The translations under genes and the position numbers were made by a program. 64,000 nucleotides of DNA, from NCBI GenBank assembly GCA_022565665.1, contig JAIUMI010000008.1, positions 55,440-119,439 of the forward strand. Direction: 5' to 3'. The DNA is from Glycocaulis sp. (GTDB taxonomy: Bacteria; Pseudomonadota; Alphaproteobacteria; Caulobacterales; Maricaulaceae). The notes below the pieces were generated by a model. The model saw only the letters and a program-made list of their open reading frames with translations. It had not been told where the DNA came from and made no database searches. Numbering within the stretch: position 1 is the first letter of the stretch; the number at the start of each line of letters is the position of its first letter. Shown here piece after piece: positions 28,723 to 37,039 of the stretch.

Positions 28723-29505
28723 CTAGTCTTCGTCCTCCCAGCCCCAGGGCGTGGGCGGAGTTTCGACCGGATTGGTCAGGTCGAACGTCACCTCGAAGAA
28801 GCGGTTCGGACGGGTGAGCGTGTAGATGAAGCTGGTTTCGGTCACCTCCATGATCCACACATTGTCGATGGACACAGGGATGTCCTCGCGCACGAAGAGC
28901 TCCCGTGAGAACTCATCAGCCGGAAACTCGACACGCGCGCTAACCGGCGGCGCAACGCTTTCGCCGCCATACTGGGTCAGCGTGTGCTCCGAGCCGTCCT
29001 CGTAGCGGTGATCATGCTTGAGGCGCAGACGGCCGTCATCCAGGCGCGTAATCAGCCAGGTGCGTGAATGATCATCACCCACATGGAAGGGCACGCGCAC
29101 CTCGTCATCGAAGCACTCGCGCACATGCATGACCAGGCGCTCACCGGCAAAGTCCGCATCACGTTCGTCGGGCGCAGAGGTGATCTCGCCTTCAAAGGCT
29201 TCACCGCAATGCACCGACAGCCCCTCAATCAGCCCAAGGGGAGCCACTGGCTCCTCGGCGGGCATCATGCCGGCAGGTTCACCCAGCGCGGTTTCCTCAG
29301 CCGCTTCCTCGGCCTGCTCCAGCAGCTCCTCATGCGCAGCGGCCATGCCCTCAACATCGGTCTGCACTTCCGGGGGCGCTTCCTCGGTCGCAGGCGGGGG
29401 TACCGGAGCGGGTTCAGGATCGGGGATCGGATCCGGCTCGCATGCGGCCAGTCCAAGCGCCAGACCGGCAATGCTGGCGGTCGCCATCAGGCGGGTGATC
29501 ATCAT
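28723..29505 (-). CDS. Lipoprotein of unknown function
   Basis: A 260-residue predicted lipoprotein. The signal peptide [22 protein letters not shown] ends in a lipobox (LAAC). A proline-rich and then glutamate/alanine-rich linker follows (about 24-80), before a globular beta-rich domain (about 95-255) with two cysteines ([15 protein letters not shown]). I do not recognise the globular domain. I chose the start at 29505, where ATGATGA overlaps the stop of the peptide deformylase gene; the longer frame has no signal peptide. The C-terminus is acidic (WGWEDED). Likely cell-envelope located; no function is assigned. Confidence 0.75.
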   Translation of the reverse strand: MMITRLMATASIAGLALGLAACEPDPIPDPEPAPVPPPATEEAPPEVQTDVEGMAAAHEELLEQAEEAAEETALGEPAGMMPAEEPVAPLGLIEGLSVHCGEAFEGEITSAPDERDADFAGERLVMHVRECFDDEVRVPFHVGDDHSRTWLITRLDDGRLRLKHDHRYEDGSEHTLTQYGGESVAPPVSARVEFPADEFSRELFVREDIPVSIDNVWIMEVTETSFIYTLTRPNRFFEVTFDLTNPVETPPTPWGWEDED

Positions 29506-30020
29506 TGTGCAGTCTCCATTCGCGATCTGACCAGTTTCTGGACCCTCTTCACCGCCCGGTCGCGTTTCAGGCGCGAGAGATAGTCGATGAACAACACACC
29601 CTCGAGATGGTCCATTTCGTGCTGGATACACACCGCAAACAGATCTTCGGCGATCTCCTCACGCTGATTGCCGTCATAATCGAGATACTCGACCTTTACC
29701 CGGGCCGGGCGCTCGATCTCCTCGTAGATTTCGGGGATGGAAAGACAGCCCTCGCTATAGGGCCGGGTCTCTTCGGTCAGCGGCGTGATCACCGGATTGA
29801 CAAAATAGCGCGGATTATCGCGCTTTTCAGACAGATCCATCACGATCACGCGCTTGTCGACGCCGATCTGTATCGCAGCCAGGCCGATCCCGTCCGCCGC
29901 GTACATGGTCTCCACCATGTCATCCATCAGCGTGCGCAGATCATCGTCCACGCCGTCAACGGGCCTGGAGACCAGCTTCAGGCGCGGATCGGGAACGGTT
30001 AGAATGGTGTGTACAGCCAT
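29502..30020 (-). CDS. def: Peptide deformylase
   Basis: A 172-residue peptide deformylase, which removes the N-formyl group from nascent proteins. All three signature motifs are seen: [10 protein letters not shown] (motif 1), EGCLSIP (motif 2, metal-binding Cys) and QHEMDH (motif 3, two metal His and the catalytic Glu). The start at 30020 gives the usual family length; the longer reading begins at a TTG. Unlike many bacteria, fmt does not follow. Instead a lipoprotein gene overlaps the stop by 4 nt. The rmuC gene lies 39 nt upstream on the same strand. Confidence 0.96.
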   Translation of the reverse strand: MAVHTILTVPDPRLKLVSRPVDGVDDDLRTLMDDMVETMYAADGIGLAAIQIGVDKRVIVMDLSEKRDNPRYFVNPVITPLTEETRPYSEGCLSIPEIYEEIERPARVKVEYLDYDGNQREEIAEDLFAVCIQHEMDHLEGVLFIDYLSRLKRDRAVKRVQKLVRSRMETAQ

Positions 30021-30059
30021 GGCTCTAGACCTAATGGGCAAAGGGATTTCGTTCAAGCT

Positions 30060-31388
30060 TTACGCGCTTTCGCCCTCTTCAGGACCCGTCAGGGCGCGCG
30101 GGGCTTCCTCCACCTGATCGGGTGCCTGCAGCGCCTTGGCGCCGGCTGCCGTGTTGAGCTCCGCCATCCGGCGCGCGGAGACCAGCACACGGCCCTCCAA
30201 CGAGGCGACCGCCTTGTTGTAATTGCCCGTTGCGGTTTTCAGGCCCGAACCCACCCGGCCAAGATGCTCGGTGAAGGTCTGCAGCCTGTCATGAAGTTCA
30301 GCGCCCAACGTCGCAATCTTGCGGGCATTGTCCTCCAGTGCCTGCTGACGCCAGCCATAGGCAACAGCCTTGGCGAGCGCCAGCAGGGTTGAGGGCGTCA
30401 CGATGATCACATCATTGCCGATGGCCTCGTCAAACAGGCCCGGCTCTTCCTCCATGGCCGCCGAATAGAAACTCTCGCCGGGGATGAAGAGCGCCACAAA
30501 GTCGATCGCGCCTTCCACAGACTTTGCGTAATCCTTGCTGGCCAGCTGGCGGATATGGGTTTTCACCTGCATGGCGTGGCGGCGCAGATGCTGCTTGCGG
30601 GTGGTCTCGTCGGGCGCCTCCACCGCATCGAGATAAGCCGTCAGCGCCACCTTGGAATCGATCACGAACCGCCCGCCGCCAGGCAGACGCACCACGAAAT
30701 CAGGCCGCAGGGCGGCGCCTTCGCTGTCGCGCGCCTGATACTGGCTTTCATAGTCGATATCCTTGGTAAGCCCTGCCAGTTCCAGCACGTTTTCCACCGT
30801 GCGCTCGCCCCACTGACCGCGCGTGGTTGAGGAGCGCTGCAGCGCATTGACCAGCTTTGACGTCTCGCTGGACTGGCTCTGCAGGCCAAGGCGCAGCGCG
30901 TTGATCTGCTCGCCAAGCTCACCTCTGTGTGCGGCGCGCTCTTTCTCGATCTGCTCGACCTGCGCGCGGAAAGCTTCAAGGCGCTCGCGGATCGGCGTGA
31001 CGATCTCCTTCACACTGCCTTCGGCCTTCTCCTGCTGGGATTTGAAGGTCTCGGTGGCGCGCTCCAGAAAGGCTTTCTGAGACTTGTCCAGCACCTCGCC
31101 CGCCAGAATCTGGAACTTCTCGCGCACCTCGTTGGAGAGCCGGGTAAGGCCTTCCTTCTCGCGTTCAAACGCTGCTGCGTCGGCTTCCAGACGCGCTTTC
31201 AGACCCGCCGCTTCCTGTTCGGCCCGGCTGCGCGCCGCGCGTTCGGCCGCCAGCTCGGTATTAAGCTCGCCAATGCGCGCCTCTTTCGCGGCAAGGCCCG
31301 CCGCCCCGCCCCGGGTGAAAAGCCAGCTTACAAGCGCGCCCACCACAAGGCCGCCGGCCGCGATGAGCGCAAGATTGATCGGGTCCAT
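30060..31388 (-). CDS. rmuC: RmuC family DNA recombination protein
   Basis: A 442-residue RmuC protein. One N-terminal membrane helix (about 5-25) is followed by a long coiled coil rich in Ala, Glu and Arg (about 30-160). The conserved endonuclease-like domain (about 170-390) contains RGQWGERTVENVLELAGL, RPDFVVRLPGG and VIDSKVALTAY. RmuC limits inversion or recombination at short inverted repeats in E. coli, and nuclease activity is inferred from the fold. It lies directly upstream of def on the same strand. Confidence 0.93.
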   Translation of the reverse strand: MDPINLALIAAGGLVVGALVSWLFTRGGAAGLAAKEARIGELNTELAAERAARSRAEQEAAGLKARLEADAAAFEREKEGLTRLSNEVREKFQILAGEVLDKSQKAFLERATETFKSQQEKAEGSVKEIVTPIRERLEAFRAQVEQIEKERAAHRGELGEQINALRLGLQSQSSETSKLVNALQRSSTTRGQWGERTVENVLELAGLTKDIDYESQYQARDSEGAALRPDFVVRLPGGGRFVIDSKVALTAYLDAVEAPDETTRKQHLRRHAMQVKTHIRQLASKDYAKSVEGAIDFVALFIPGESFYSAAMEEEPGLFDEAIGNDVIIVTPSTLLALAKAVAYGWRQQALEDNARKIATLGAELHDRLQTFTEHLGRVGSGLKTATGNYNKAVASLEGRVLVSARRMAELNTAAGAKALQAPDQVEEAPRALTGPEEGESA

Positions 31389-31568
31389 GAAGAATGCTCC
31401 GGGCTGGACAGGCGCAAGGGAGCCGAGTTTACCGGATTCGCAAGCGCGCGAACCGCGAAGGGCCAGCGCTGCGCCTGATCACGTCTGTGTCAGAAATTGA
31501 ACGCTTTGCTTTTCAAGCGCGTTGAAGACCCTAAGTGTTGATCCAATCGCAGCAAATGGGGAAACGCC

Positions 31569-32711
31569 ATGATCCGCATCAGCCTTGCCGCCAGCCTTCT
31601 TGTCACCGCCAGCGCCGGCGCTCTTGCCGCGCAGGACGTCTATGAAACCGAGCAGGCCACATTCCGCGTTGAAACCGTGGCCGAGGGGCTGAACTTCCCC
31701 TGGTCGCTTGGCTTCCTGCCCACCGGTGAGATGGTCGTCACCGAGCGTGATGGCGGCTCTGACGGCCTGCGCATTATCGATGCCGACGGCAATCTGCGCG
31801 ATGAACCGGTCGCGGGCATGCCCGATGATGTGGTGGTGAACCGCCAGGGCGGACTTTTCGACGCGATCCCCCACCCCGATTTTGCCAATAACCGCCTGCT
31901 CTACATCTCCTACGCACAAGGCACCCGTCAGGCCCACCGCACCGCGATGATCCGGGGGCGGCTGAGCGAGGACCTCTCCCGTCTGGAGGATGTGGAAGAG
32001 CTTTTCGCGGTCAATTTCGACATTGCCACCAATCGTCACCATGGCGGCAAGATCCTGTTCGACAGCAATGGGTTCTTGTGGCTCTCGCTGGGTGATGGCG
32101 GCAGCCATGAGCCCGAATCCCAGAATCCGGAAAACCATATCGGCACGCTGATCCGTCTGAACGATGATGGGTCCGTCCCGGCCGACAATCCCTTCGTCAA
32201 TGGCGGCGGCGCACCGGAAGTCTGGAGCTATGGCCACCGTAACATACAAGGCCTGGACCAGCACCCGGTGACCGGCACGATCTGGAGCCATGAGCATGGT
32301 CCGCGTGGTGGCGACGAGATCAATATCCACCTGCGCCCCGGCCTCAATTATGGCTGGCCGGAAATCACCTACGGCATCGAGTATGACGGCTCGATCATCA
32401 CCGAGGACCGCGAGCGCGAGGGCATGGAACAGCCCATCTGGTACTGGACCCCGTCCATCGCCAATTCGGGCATGGCCTTCTATACCGGCGACGCCTTCCC
32501 GCACTGGCAGAACGATGTGTTCATCGGCGCACTGGCCGGCATGCACCTGAAGCGCATGGAAACCGACGGTGACCGTGTGATCGGGCGTGAACGCCTGCTG
32601 GAGGATCTTGAGGAGCGTATCCGCGACGTGCGCAACGGCCCGGACGGCTTCCTCTACATCACCACTGACAGCGATGAGGGCCGTGTGCTGCGGCTCGTGC
32701 CGGCCGAGTAA
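31569..32711 (+). CDS. PQQ-dependent soluble aldose dehydrogenase family protein
   Basis: A 380-residue secreted beta-propeller enzyme. The signal peptide is about 1-20 (ending ALAAQ). Family landmarks are LNFPWSLGFLPTGEMVVTERDGG, HHGGKILFDSNGFLWLSLGDGG, GHRNIQGL and WSHEHGPRGGDEIN, as in E. coli YliI and related PQQ glucose/sorbosone dehydrogenases. The catalytic base is expected at the HHGG histidine. PQQ dependence is from family knowledge, and no pqq genes are in the window. The gene stands alone; a palindromic intergenic repeat follows it. Confidence 0.9.
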   Translation: MIRISLAASLLVTASAGALAAQDVYETEQATFRVETVAEGLNFPWSLGFLPTGEMVVTERDGGSDGLRIIDADGNLRDEPVAGMPDDVVVNRQGGLFDAIPHPDFANNRLLYISYAQGTRQAHRTAMIRGRLSEDLSRLEDVEELFAVNFDIATNRHHGGKILFDSNGFLWLSLGDGGSHEPESQNPENHIGTLIRLNDDGSVPADNPFVNGGGAPEVWSYGHRNIQGLDQHPVTGTIWSHEHGPRGGDEINIHLRPGLNYGWPEITYGIEYDGSIITEDREREGMEQPIWYWTPSIANSGMAFYTGDAFPHWQNDVFIGALAGMHLKRMETDGDRVIGRERLLEDLEERIRDVRNGPDGFLYITTDSDEGRVLRLVPAE

Positions 32712-32721
32712 GGCGGGTCAG

Positions 32722-32824
32722 CCCTCGTCCTTCGAGACGGCCTTTCAGGCCTCCTCAGGATGAGGGCTGTCGGATGTCCCTCATCCTGAGGGTGAGCGTT
32801 AGCGAGCGTCTCGAAGGACGAGGG
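32722..32824. repeat. Long palindromic intergenic repeat
   Basis: Outer arms CCCTCGTCCTTCGAGAC (32722-32738) and GTCTCGAAGGACGAGGG (32808-32824) are perfect reverse complements. Inner arms CCTCAGGATGAGGG (32753-32766) and CCCTCATCCTGAGG (32778-32791) also pair perfectly. Folded, it makes a long cruciform or hairpin between the dehydrogenase gene and recR. I recall similar sequences as dispersed repeats in alphaproteobacterial genomes; only one copy is in this window. Confidence 0.85.
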
Positions 32825-32827
32825 ACA

Positions 32828-33430
32828 TCAAGCCGGCCGCCGTGACCGGAACGCGGCGGCCAGCGTGCCATCATCGAGATAATCGAGCTCCCCGCCGACC
32901 GGTACACCGCGCGCGAGCGAACTGACCGTGGCGCCTGTGCCGGCCAGCCGGTCCGCGATGACGTGGGCGGTTGTCTGGCCATCGACGGTGGCGTTGAGCG
33001 CCAGGATCACCTCGCTGACGCCTTCCGTGCTCACCCGCTCTATGAGGCTTGCAAGGTTGAGATCATCCGGGCCGACCCCATCAAGCGCGGAGAGCACGCC
33101 GCCGAGAACGTGGTAGCGGCCTGCATACGCCCCTGCCCGCTCCAGCGCCCAGAGGTCTCCCACCGTCTCGACCACACAGATCACCCCGCCCGCGCGCTTG
33201 GGATCACGGCAGACTGTGCAGGGGTCGGAGACATCCAGATTGCCACAAACACTGCACGGGCGGATCTTTTCGGCCGCTTCGGCAAGCGCAGCGGCCAGCG
33301 GCTCCATCAGCGCTTCGCGCTTCTTCATCAGGTGCAGCGCCACCCGGCGGGCCGAACGCGGGCCCAGTCCCGGCAGCTTTGCCAGAAGCTGGATAAGCCG
33401 TTCGATTTCAGGGCCTGCCGTGCCTGCCAT
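32828..33430 (-). CDS. recR: Recombination mediator RecR
   Basis: A 200-residue RecR. The N-terminal helix-hairpin-helix ([19 protein letters not shown]), the four-cysteine zinc finger ([16 protein letters not shown]) and the Toprim domain beginning [13 protein letters not shown] are all present. With RecO and RecF it loads RecA on gapped DNA. The start at 33430 gives the standard length; an upstream TTG would add 13 residues. Its neighbours ybaB and dnaX on the same strand form the widely conserved dnaX-ybaB-recR order. The stop falls 4 bp from the palindromic repeat, which may act as its terminator. Confidence 0.96.
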   Translation of the reverse strand: MAGTAGPEIERLIQLLAKLPGLGPRSARRVALHLMKKREALMEPLAAALAEAAEKIRPCSVCGNLDVSDPCTVCRDPKRAGGVICVVETVGDLWALERAGAYAGRYHVLGGVLSALDGVGPDDLNLASLIERVSTEGVSEVILALNATVDGQTTAHVIADRLAGTGATVSSLARGVPVGGELDYLDDGTLAAAFRSRRPA

Positions 33431-33509
33431 GGGACGATGCTCCGCGCGCCGGGCCGAATCGCCCCGCAATCACGTCAGAGACTAAAGGGCCGATGGCGGT
33501 TGGACAGCC

Positions 33510-33845
33510 TTAGGACTTCACCCCGAACGGCATGTCGAAGCCCGGGGGCAGGCCAAGCCCGCTGGCCGCTTCGCTGAGAAGCTTGGCCTGGGCCTGGTCG
33601 GCCTTGCGCTTGGCGTCGGCGAGCGCGGCAAGGAACAGGTCTTCGAGAATTTCCGGCTCGGACGGGTCAATAAGCGAGGGGTCAATGGACACTTTTCGCG
33701 GCTCGCCCTTGGCGGTGAGCGTGATGCGCAACAGGCCCGCGCCGGACTCTCCGGTCACTTCGACCTCGTCGAGCCGCGCCTGGGCCTCGCTCATCTTCTT
33801 CTGCATTTCCTGGGCCTGCTTCATCAGGCCGGCAAGATCTTTCAT
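33510..33845 (-). CDS. ybaB: YbaB/EbfC nucleoid-associated protein
   Basis: A 111-residue YbaB/EbfC protein. The N-terminal helix MKDLAGLMKQAQEMQKKM, the central LDEVEVTGESGAGLLRITLTAKGEPRKVSID strand region and the C-terminal helix are canonical. Members form tweezer-like dimers that bind DNA without strong sequence specificity. The ATG overlaps the end of dnaX by 4 nt, and recR follows 80 nt downstream, the classic dnaX-ybaB-recR operon. Confidence 0.95.
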   Translation of the reverse strand: MKDLAGLMKQAQEMQKKMSEAQARLDEVEVTGESGAGLLRITLTAKGEPRKVSIDPSLIDPSEPEILEDLFLAALADAKRKADQAQAKLLSEAASGLGLPPGFDMPFGVKS

Positions 33846-35611
33846 GGCTTTCGCTCCTGATGGGCAGCGGGTTCTTCAGATGGTTCGGCGCGCGTTTCCG
33901 GCGCGATGATGGCTTCCAACTCCGCGCCGGGGAAAAGGGTCATGGCCTTCACCACAGCCGGGTCTCGTAGAGCCCGCTCGCGGCGTTCCTCGGTCTCGCG
34001 CCGGGCACGCTCGCGCATGGTTTCGGCGCCGGGCGCACGCCCGCCGCTATCGACCAGCCAGCGCTGACCTGTCTCAGCCTGCAGAAAGGCCGCCAGCTTG
34101 CCCGAGAGGTCATCAGGCGCGCCGCCGGCCGCCTCATAGACCAGCTTGCCCTTCCCGATCGAGACGAGGCGCACGAAGCGCTCCACCTGGTCTTTCAGCA
34201 GCACCTCGCGTTCAGCGTCCAGCATGGCGATGAGATCGGCCAGGCTGGCAGGGCCGCCCGCCATGACCGGCGCTTCATTGTCAGCCTCACCGTGCGCATT
34301 GTCTTCCGCTTGCGCCCTGGGGGCCTCTGACCGGGCGGAAGGAGCCGATTCGGGCATGCCGCCGCCCTGTGCCATCGCGGCGATCAGGCGGGCGGCCTCT
34401 TCAGGGCCGGGCAGGCTCGCCGCGCTCATCAGGCGGATAATGGCGATCTCGACTGCGGCCATGGGATCGGGCGCGCTGCGCACATCCTCAAGACCGGACA
34501 GCGCGGTCTTCCACAGGCGTGACAGGCTGGCGAGCGAATGACTTTCGGCCAGCGCGTGCAGACGCTCCACCGTTTCCGCTGCCTCGCCGATCTGGGCGCC
34601 CTTGCCGGCGGCCTTGAGCCGGTTCATGGCATGCAGATAGTCCAGGACATCGCGCATCAGCACCTGCGGATCAGCGCCGGCATCATACTGGTGGGCCAAC
34701 TCGCCCAGCGCCTTTTCGCCCTCGCCCGAGAGCGCGGCTTCCAGAAGGTCCAGCACGCGTGACCGGTCAGCGAGACCCAGCATGTCGCGCACCTGCGCGG
34801 CGCTGACAGGGCCAGCCTCGCTGCCCTGCACGATGGCCTGATCGAGAAGCGAGAGCGCATCGCGCACCGAGCCCTCTGCCGCGCGGGCGATGGCGGCAAG
34901 GCCTTCGGCTTCCACCACCGCGCCTTCCTTTGCGCAGATGCCTTCCAGATGCGTGGTCAGCGCCTCGCGCGGCACGCGCTTGAGGTCAAAGCGCTGGCAG
35001 CGGCTCAGCACCGTTACCGGCACTTTGCGTATCTCGGTTGTCGCGAAGATGAATTTCACATGCGGCGGCGGCTCTTCCAGCGTCTTCAGGAGCGCATTGA
35101 AGGCCGAGGTGGACAGCATGTGCACCTCGTCGATGATGTAGACCTTGTAGCGCGCGGAAACGGGCGCATAGCGCACCCCGTCCAGTATCTCGCGTATGTC
35201 ATTGACGCCGGTCCGCGAAGCCGCATCCATCTCCAGCACATCGACATGGGCCGAGCGGGCAATTGCATCGCAATGGATGCCCGGCGGGTCGATCTCGATG
35301 GAGGGTCCCTTGCGGGCGTCGCTGTCATAGTTCAGCGCGCGGGCGATCAGCCGGGCCGTCGTCGTCTTGCCCACACCGCGCACGCCGGTCAGCATATAGG
35401 CATGGGCGATGCGTCCGGCAGCAAAGGCGTGGGTCAGCGTGCGCACCATGGCGTCCTGACCGATCAGGTCGGCAAAGCGCTGAGGGCGGTATTTGCGCGC
35501 CAGCACCTGATAACCGGCAGGCGTGGCAGGCGCATCAAGACCGGGAAGGGCCGGGCCGGCATCCTCGCCCGCCTGGTCCATCGTGTCCGTATCTGTCTCG
35601 ATATCGTCCAT
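33842..35611 (-). CDS. dnaX: DNA polymerase III subunit gamma/tau
   Basis: A 589-residue clamp-loader subunit. After a 30-residue acidic leader, the AAA+ module begins with VLARKYRPQRFADLIG. Walker A is GVRGVGKTTTARLI, Walker B is IIDEVHMLS, and the sensor region ATTEIRKVPVTVLSRCQRFDLKR follows. Domain III and a low-complexity linker (about 405-460) lead to the tau-specific C-terminus. The short zinc-module cysteine set of E. coli DnaX is largely absent, as in other alphaproteobacteria. I chose the ATG at 35611 over an upstream frame that runs toward the SRP RNA gene, which lies 45 nt upstream on the same strand. Confidence 0.95.
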   Translation of the reverse strand: MDDIETDTDTMDQAGEDAGPALPGLDAPATPAGYQVLARKYRPQRFADLIGQDAMVRTLTHAFAAGRIAHAYMLTGVRGVGKTTTARLIARALNYDSDARKGPSIEIDPPGIHCDAIARSAHVDVLEMDAASRTGVNDIREILDGVRYAPVSARYKVYIIDEVHMLSTSAFNALLKTLEEPPPHVKFIFATTEIRKVPVTVLSRCQRFDLKRVPREALTTHLEGICAKEGAVVEAEGLAAIARAAEGSVRDALSLLDQAIVQGSEAGPVSAAQVRDMLGLADRSRVLDLLEAALSGEGEKALGELAHQYDAGADPQVLMRDVLDYLHAMNRLKAAGKGAQIGEAAETVERLHALAESHSLASLSRLWKTALSGLEDVRSAPDPMAAVEIAIIRLMSAASLPGPEEAARLIAAMAQGGGMPESAPSARSEAPRAQAEDNAHGEADNEAPVMAGGPASLADLIAMLDAEREVLLKDQVERFVRLVSIGKGKLVYEAAGGAPDDLSGKLAAFLQAETGQRWLVDSGGRAPGAETMRERARRETEERRERALRDPAVVKAMTLFPGAELEAIIAPETRAEPSEEPAAHQERKP

Positions 35612-35655
35612 GATGGCAGGGGTCCTTGGCGGGCCGGGCGGCAGCAAGAAGACGT

Positions 35656-35761
35656 GGAAGGCGGCGGAAGACCGGACGGCGACCCGAACCGAAACTCGTT
35701 ACGGCTGCTTCCTTCCGGACCTGACCGGGTTGGCGAGGGGCTCGTCCGCCGCCGGCCTTCC
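35656..35761 (-). ncRNA. ffs: Signal recognition particle RNA, small bacterial type
   Basis: Read on the reverse strand, the segment contains the universally conserved SRP domain IV core, GGTCAGGTCCGGAAGGAAGC (within 35703-35728), which binds Ffh. The ends pair as a long hairpin: GGAAGG plus GCGGCGGA near the 5' end matches TCCGCCGC plus CTTCC near the 3' end. The length of about 106 nt fits the 4.5S-type RNA. Its location just upstream of dnaX is common. Ends are estimated from pairing. Confidence 0.93.
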
Positions 35762-35805
35762 TGACCCTAGTATCGGGATCGAAGGCGGCTTCCGCAAGCG
35801 CGCTG

Positions 35806-36030
35806 TCAGCCTTCTTCCAGCGTTTCACGCAGGAAAGCGGCATGCTGGCTCAAAAGGGCGATCAGGCGCGTGTCGGCATTCTCCGCCACCAGCCGCTCCA
35901 GCCAGTCATCAAGGACGAGGCTTTGCGTGACCAGCCAGTCGCGCACGCGCGGCTCCAGCGCTCTCTCATGCTCCGCCCGGCGTGGTGCGAAGGGAATGAT
36001 GCGGGGGTCCAGCTGACGGCAGATGTCCAT
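35806..36030 (-). CDS. Small protein of unknown function
   Basis: A 74-residue frame starting MDICRQLDPRIIPF, predicted mostly helical, with a conserved-looking LVTQSLVLDDWLERLVAENADTR core and no signal peptide or cysteine pair. I do not recognise the family. Support comes from context: a Fur-like 7-1-7 palindrome lies 36 bp before the ATG within a plausible promoter, and the reading frame fills the space between the omp terminator and the SRP RNA. The ribosome site is weak. It may instead be non-coding leader sequence. Confidence 0.5.
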   Translation of the reverse strand: MDICRQLDPRIIPFAPRRAEHERALEPRVRDWLVTQSLVLDDWLERLVAENADTRLIALLSQHAAFLRETLEEG

Positions 36031-36065
36031 GGGGCGACTCGCTTGGTAAGGCTCACATCCATAGT

Positions 36066-36080
36066 TGCGAATAATTCGCA
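36066..36080. promoter_or_regulatory. Fur-like operator
   Basis: TGCGAATAATTCGCA is a perfect 7-1-7 palindrome of the form recognised by Fur proteins (NNNNAAT-N-ATTNNNN). It sits just inside a TTGACG hexamer (36085-36090, reverse strand) and 36 bp before the small 74-aa gene, so it could block that promoter when iron is replete. Confidence 0.6.
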
Positions 36081-36104
36081 TTTGCGTCAAGAGCGCAAAC
36101 AAAA

Positions 36105-36164
36105 ACCCCCGCATCTGGCGATGCGGGGGTCTGTCATGCCGGGGCGGGAAGCCGCCCCGGCATG
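36105..36164 (-). terminator. Double-hairpin terminator after the outer-membrane protein gene
   Basis: Two hairpins follow the omp stop on the reverse strand. A 13-bp stem (CATGCCGGGGCGG at 36135-36147 with its complement at 36152-36164) is followed by a 10-bp stem (ACCCCCGCAT at 36105-36114 with ATGCGGGGGT at 36121-36130). The second is directly followed, on the reverse strand, by a run of T. This is a strong intrinsic terminator. Confidence 0.9.
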
Positions 36165-36183
36165 TCTTCAAACCGCGATAAGA

Positions 36184-36702
36184 CTAGAAGCGGCGGACGT
36201 AGGAAATGCCGAGCGCGTCCGCATTGCCATTGCCGTTCACAAAGTCATAGCGGGTGTAGTCGAAACGCACCGCGTTCGGGCCGTTGAAAGCCCATTCGGC
36301 GCCAGCGCCGAAGGCCCAGCCGTCGATATTGTTGCTGAGCGTCACGCCGCCGATGGAGCCTTCCACGTCAGCATAGACATAGCCGCCGCGTGCAAACACG
36401 GTGAACTGCTCGGTCAGCGGATACTGGGCAACGCCGTAAACGCCAACACCGTAATCGATGGAGGATTTCACGGTCGTGTTGCCGACAGTGACGTTCTCGC
36501 TGCCGAGGCCAACCAGCAGGTCGCCTTCGACGGCGAAGAACTGGTTGAAGTCGTAGCTGCCGCGCAGGGTCAGCGCGTCATAGGTGGCGCCATCGGTGTC
36601 GATCACCTGATAGCCGGCGCCTACGCGGAACGGGCCTTCCTGAGCGGAAGCAGCGCCAGCGACCAGAGCAACCGCGGAAACGGCGAGGAGGAGAGATTTC
36701 AT
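36184..36702 (-). CDS. Outer-membrane beta-barrel protein
   Basis: A 172-residue small porin-like barrel. The signal peptide MKSLLLAVSAVALVAGAASA is cleaved before QEG. About eight amphipathic strands follow, starting FRVGAGYQVID and ending GISYVRRF, whose C-terminal Phe is the usual signal for the BAM machinery. The fold matches the OmpA/OmpW-like eight-stranded barrel group (OMP_b-brl). The function may be structural or adhesive; no loop motif points to a substrate. It has its own strong terminator and an AT-rich upstream region, consistent with high expression. Confidence 0.85.
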   Translation of the reverse strand: MKSLLLAVSAVALVAGAASAQEGPFRVGAGYQVIDTDGATYDALTLRGSYDFNQFFAVEGDLLVGLGSENVTVGNTTVKSSIDYGVGVYGVAQYPLTEQFTVFARGGYVYADVEGSIGGVTLSNNIDGWAFGAGAEWAFNGPNAVRFDYTRYDFVNGNGNADALGISYVRRF

Positions 36703-37039
36703 TGTTGTCGACCTTATTTTGTGTTTGGGAGCCCCCAGGCCCCGTGCGCACGAAATGGGGTCAGTCCGGGCCAGCCCGCAAGCCGGACAGACAGAGTTTC
36801 AAGCAGCGCAGAACGCTTGTGTGTCTTTCCGGACACGGACTATGGCAAATTGGTGGCAATTAAGGCTCGATTGCCGCAAATATATATTTTTATACATGTT
36901 TCAGCAATCATCCCGCGAGCCCGCGGACAATCATAGATGTGTCTTTCGCGCACTTTCTGATAGGTGGCAGGTTTCGCCCTTGCGCCGGAGGACCATATGG
37001 CCGACCAATCAGGCCCCTGCCCGCCGACCGGTTTTCCCC
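36703..37039. other. 337-bp divergent gap between omp and nudC
   Basis: The gap carries the promoters of two divergent genes. The stretch around 36860-36905 is very AT-rich and includes TATATATTTTTATA, likely part of the omp promoter region. I see no RNA gene or further coding frame; the frame continuous with nudC upstream of 37040 lacks coding character. Confidence 0.5.
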
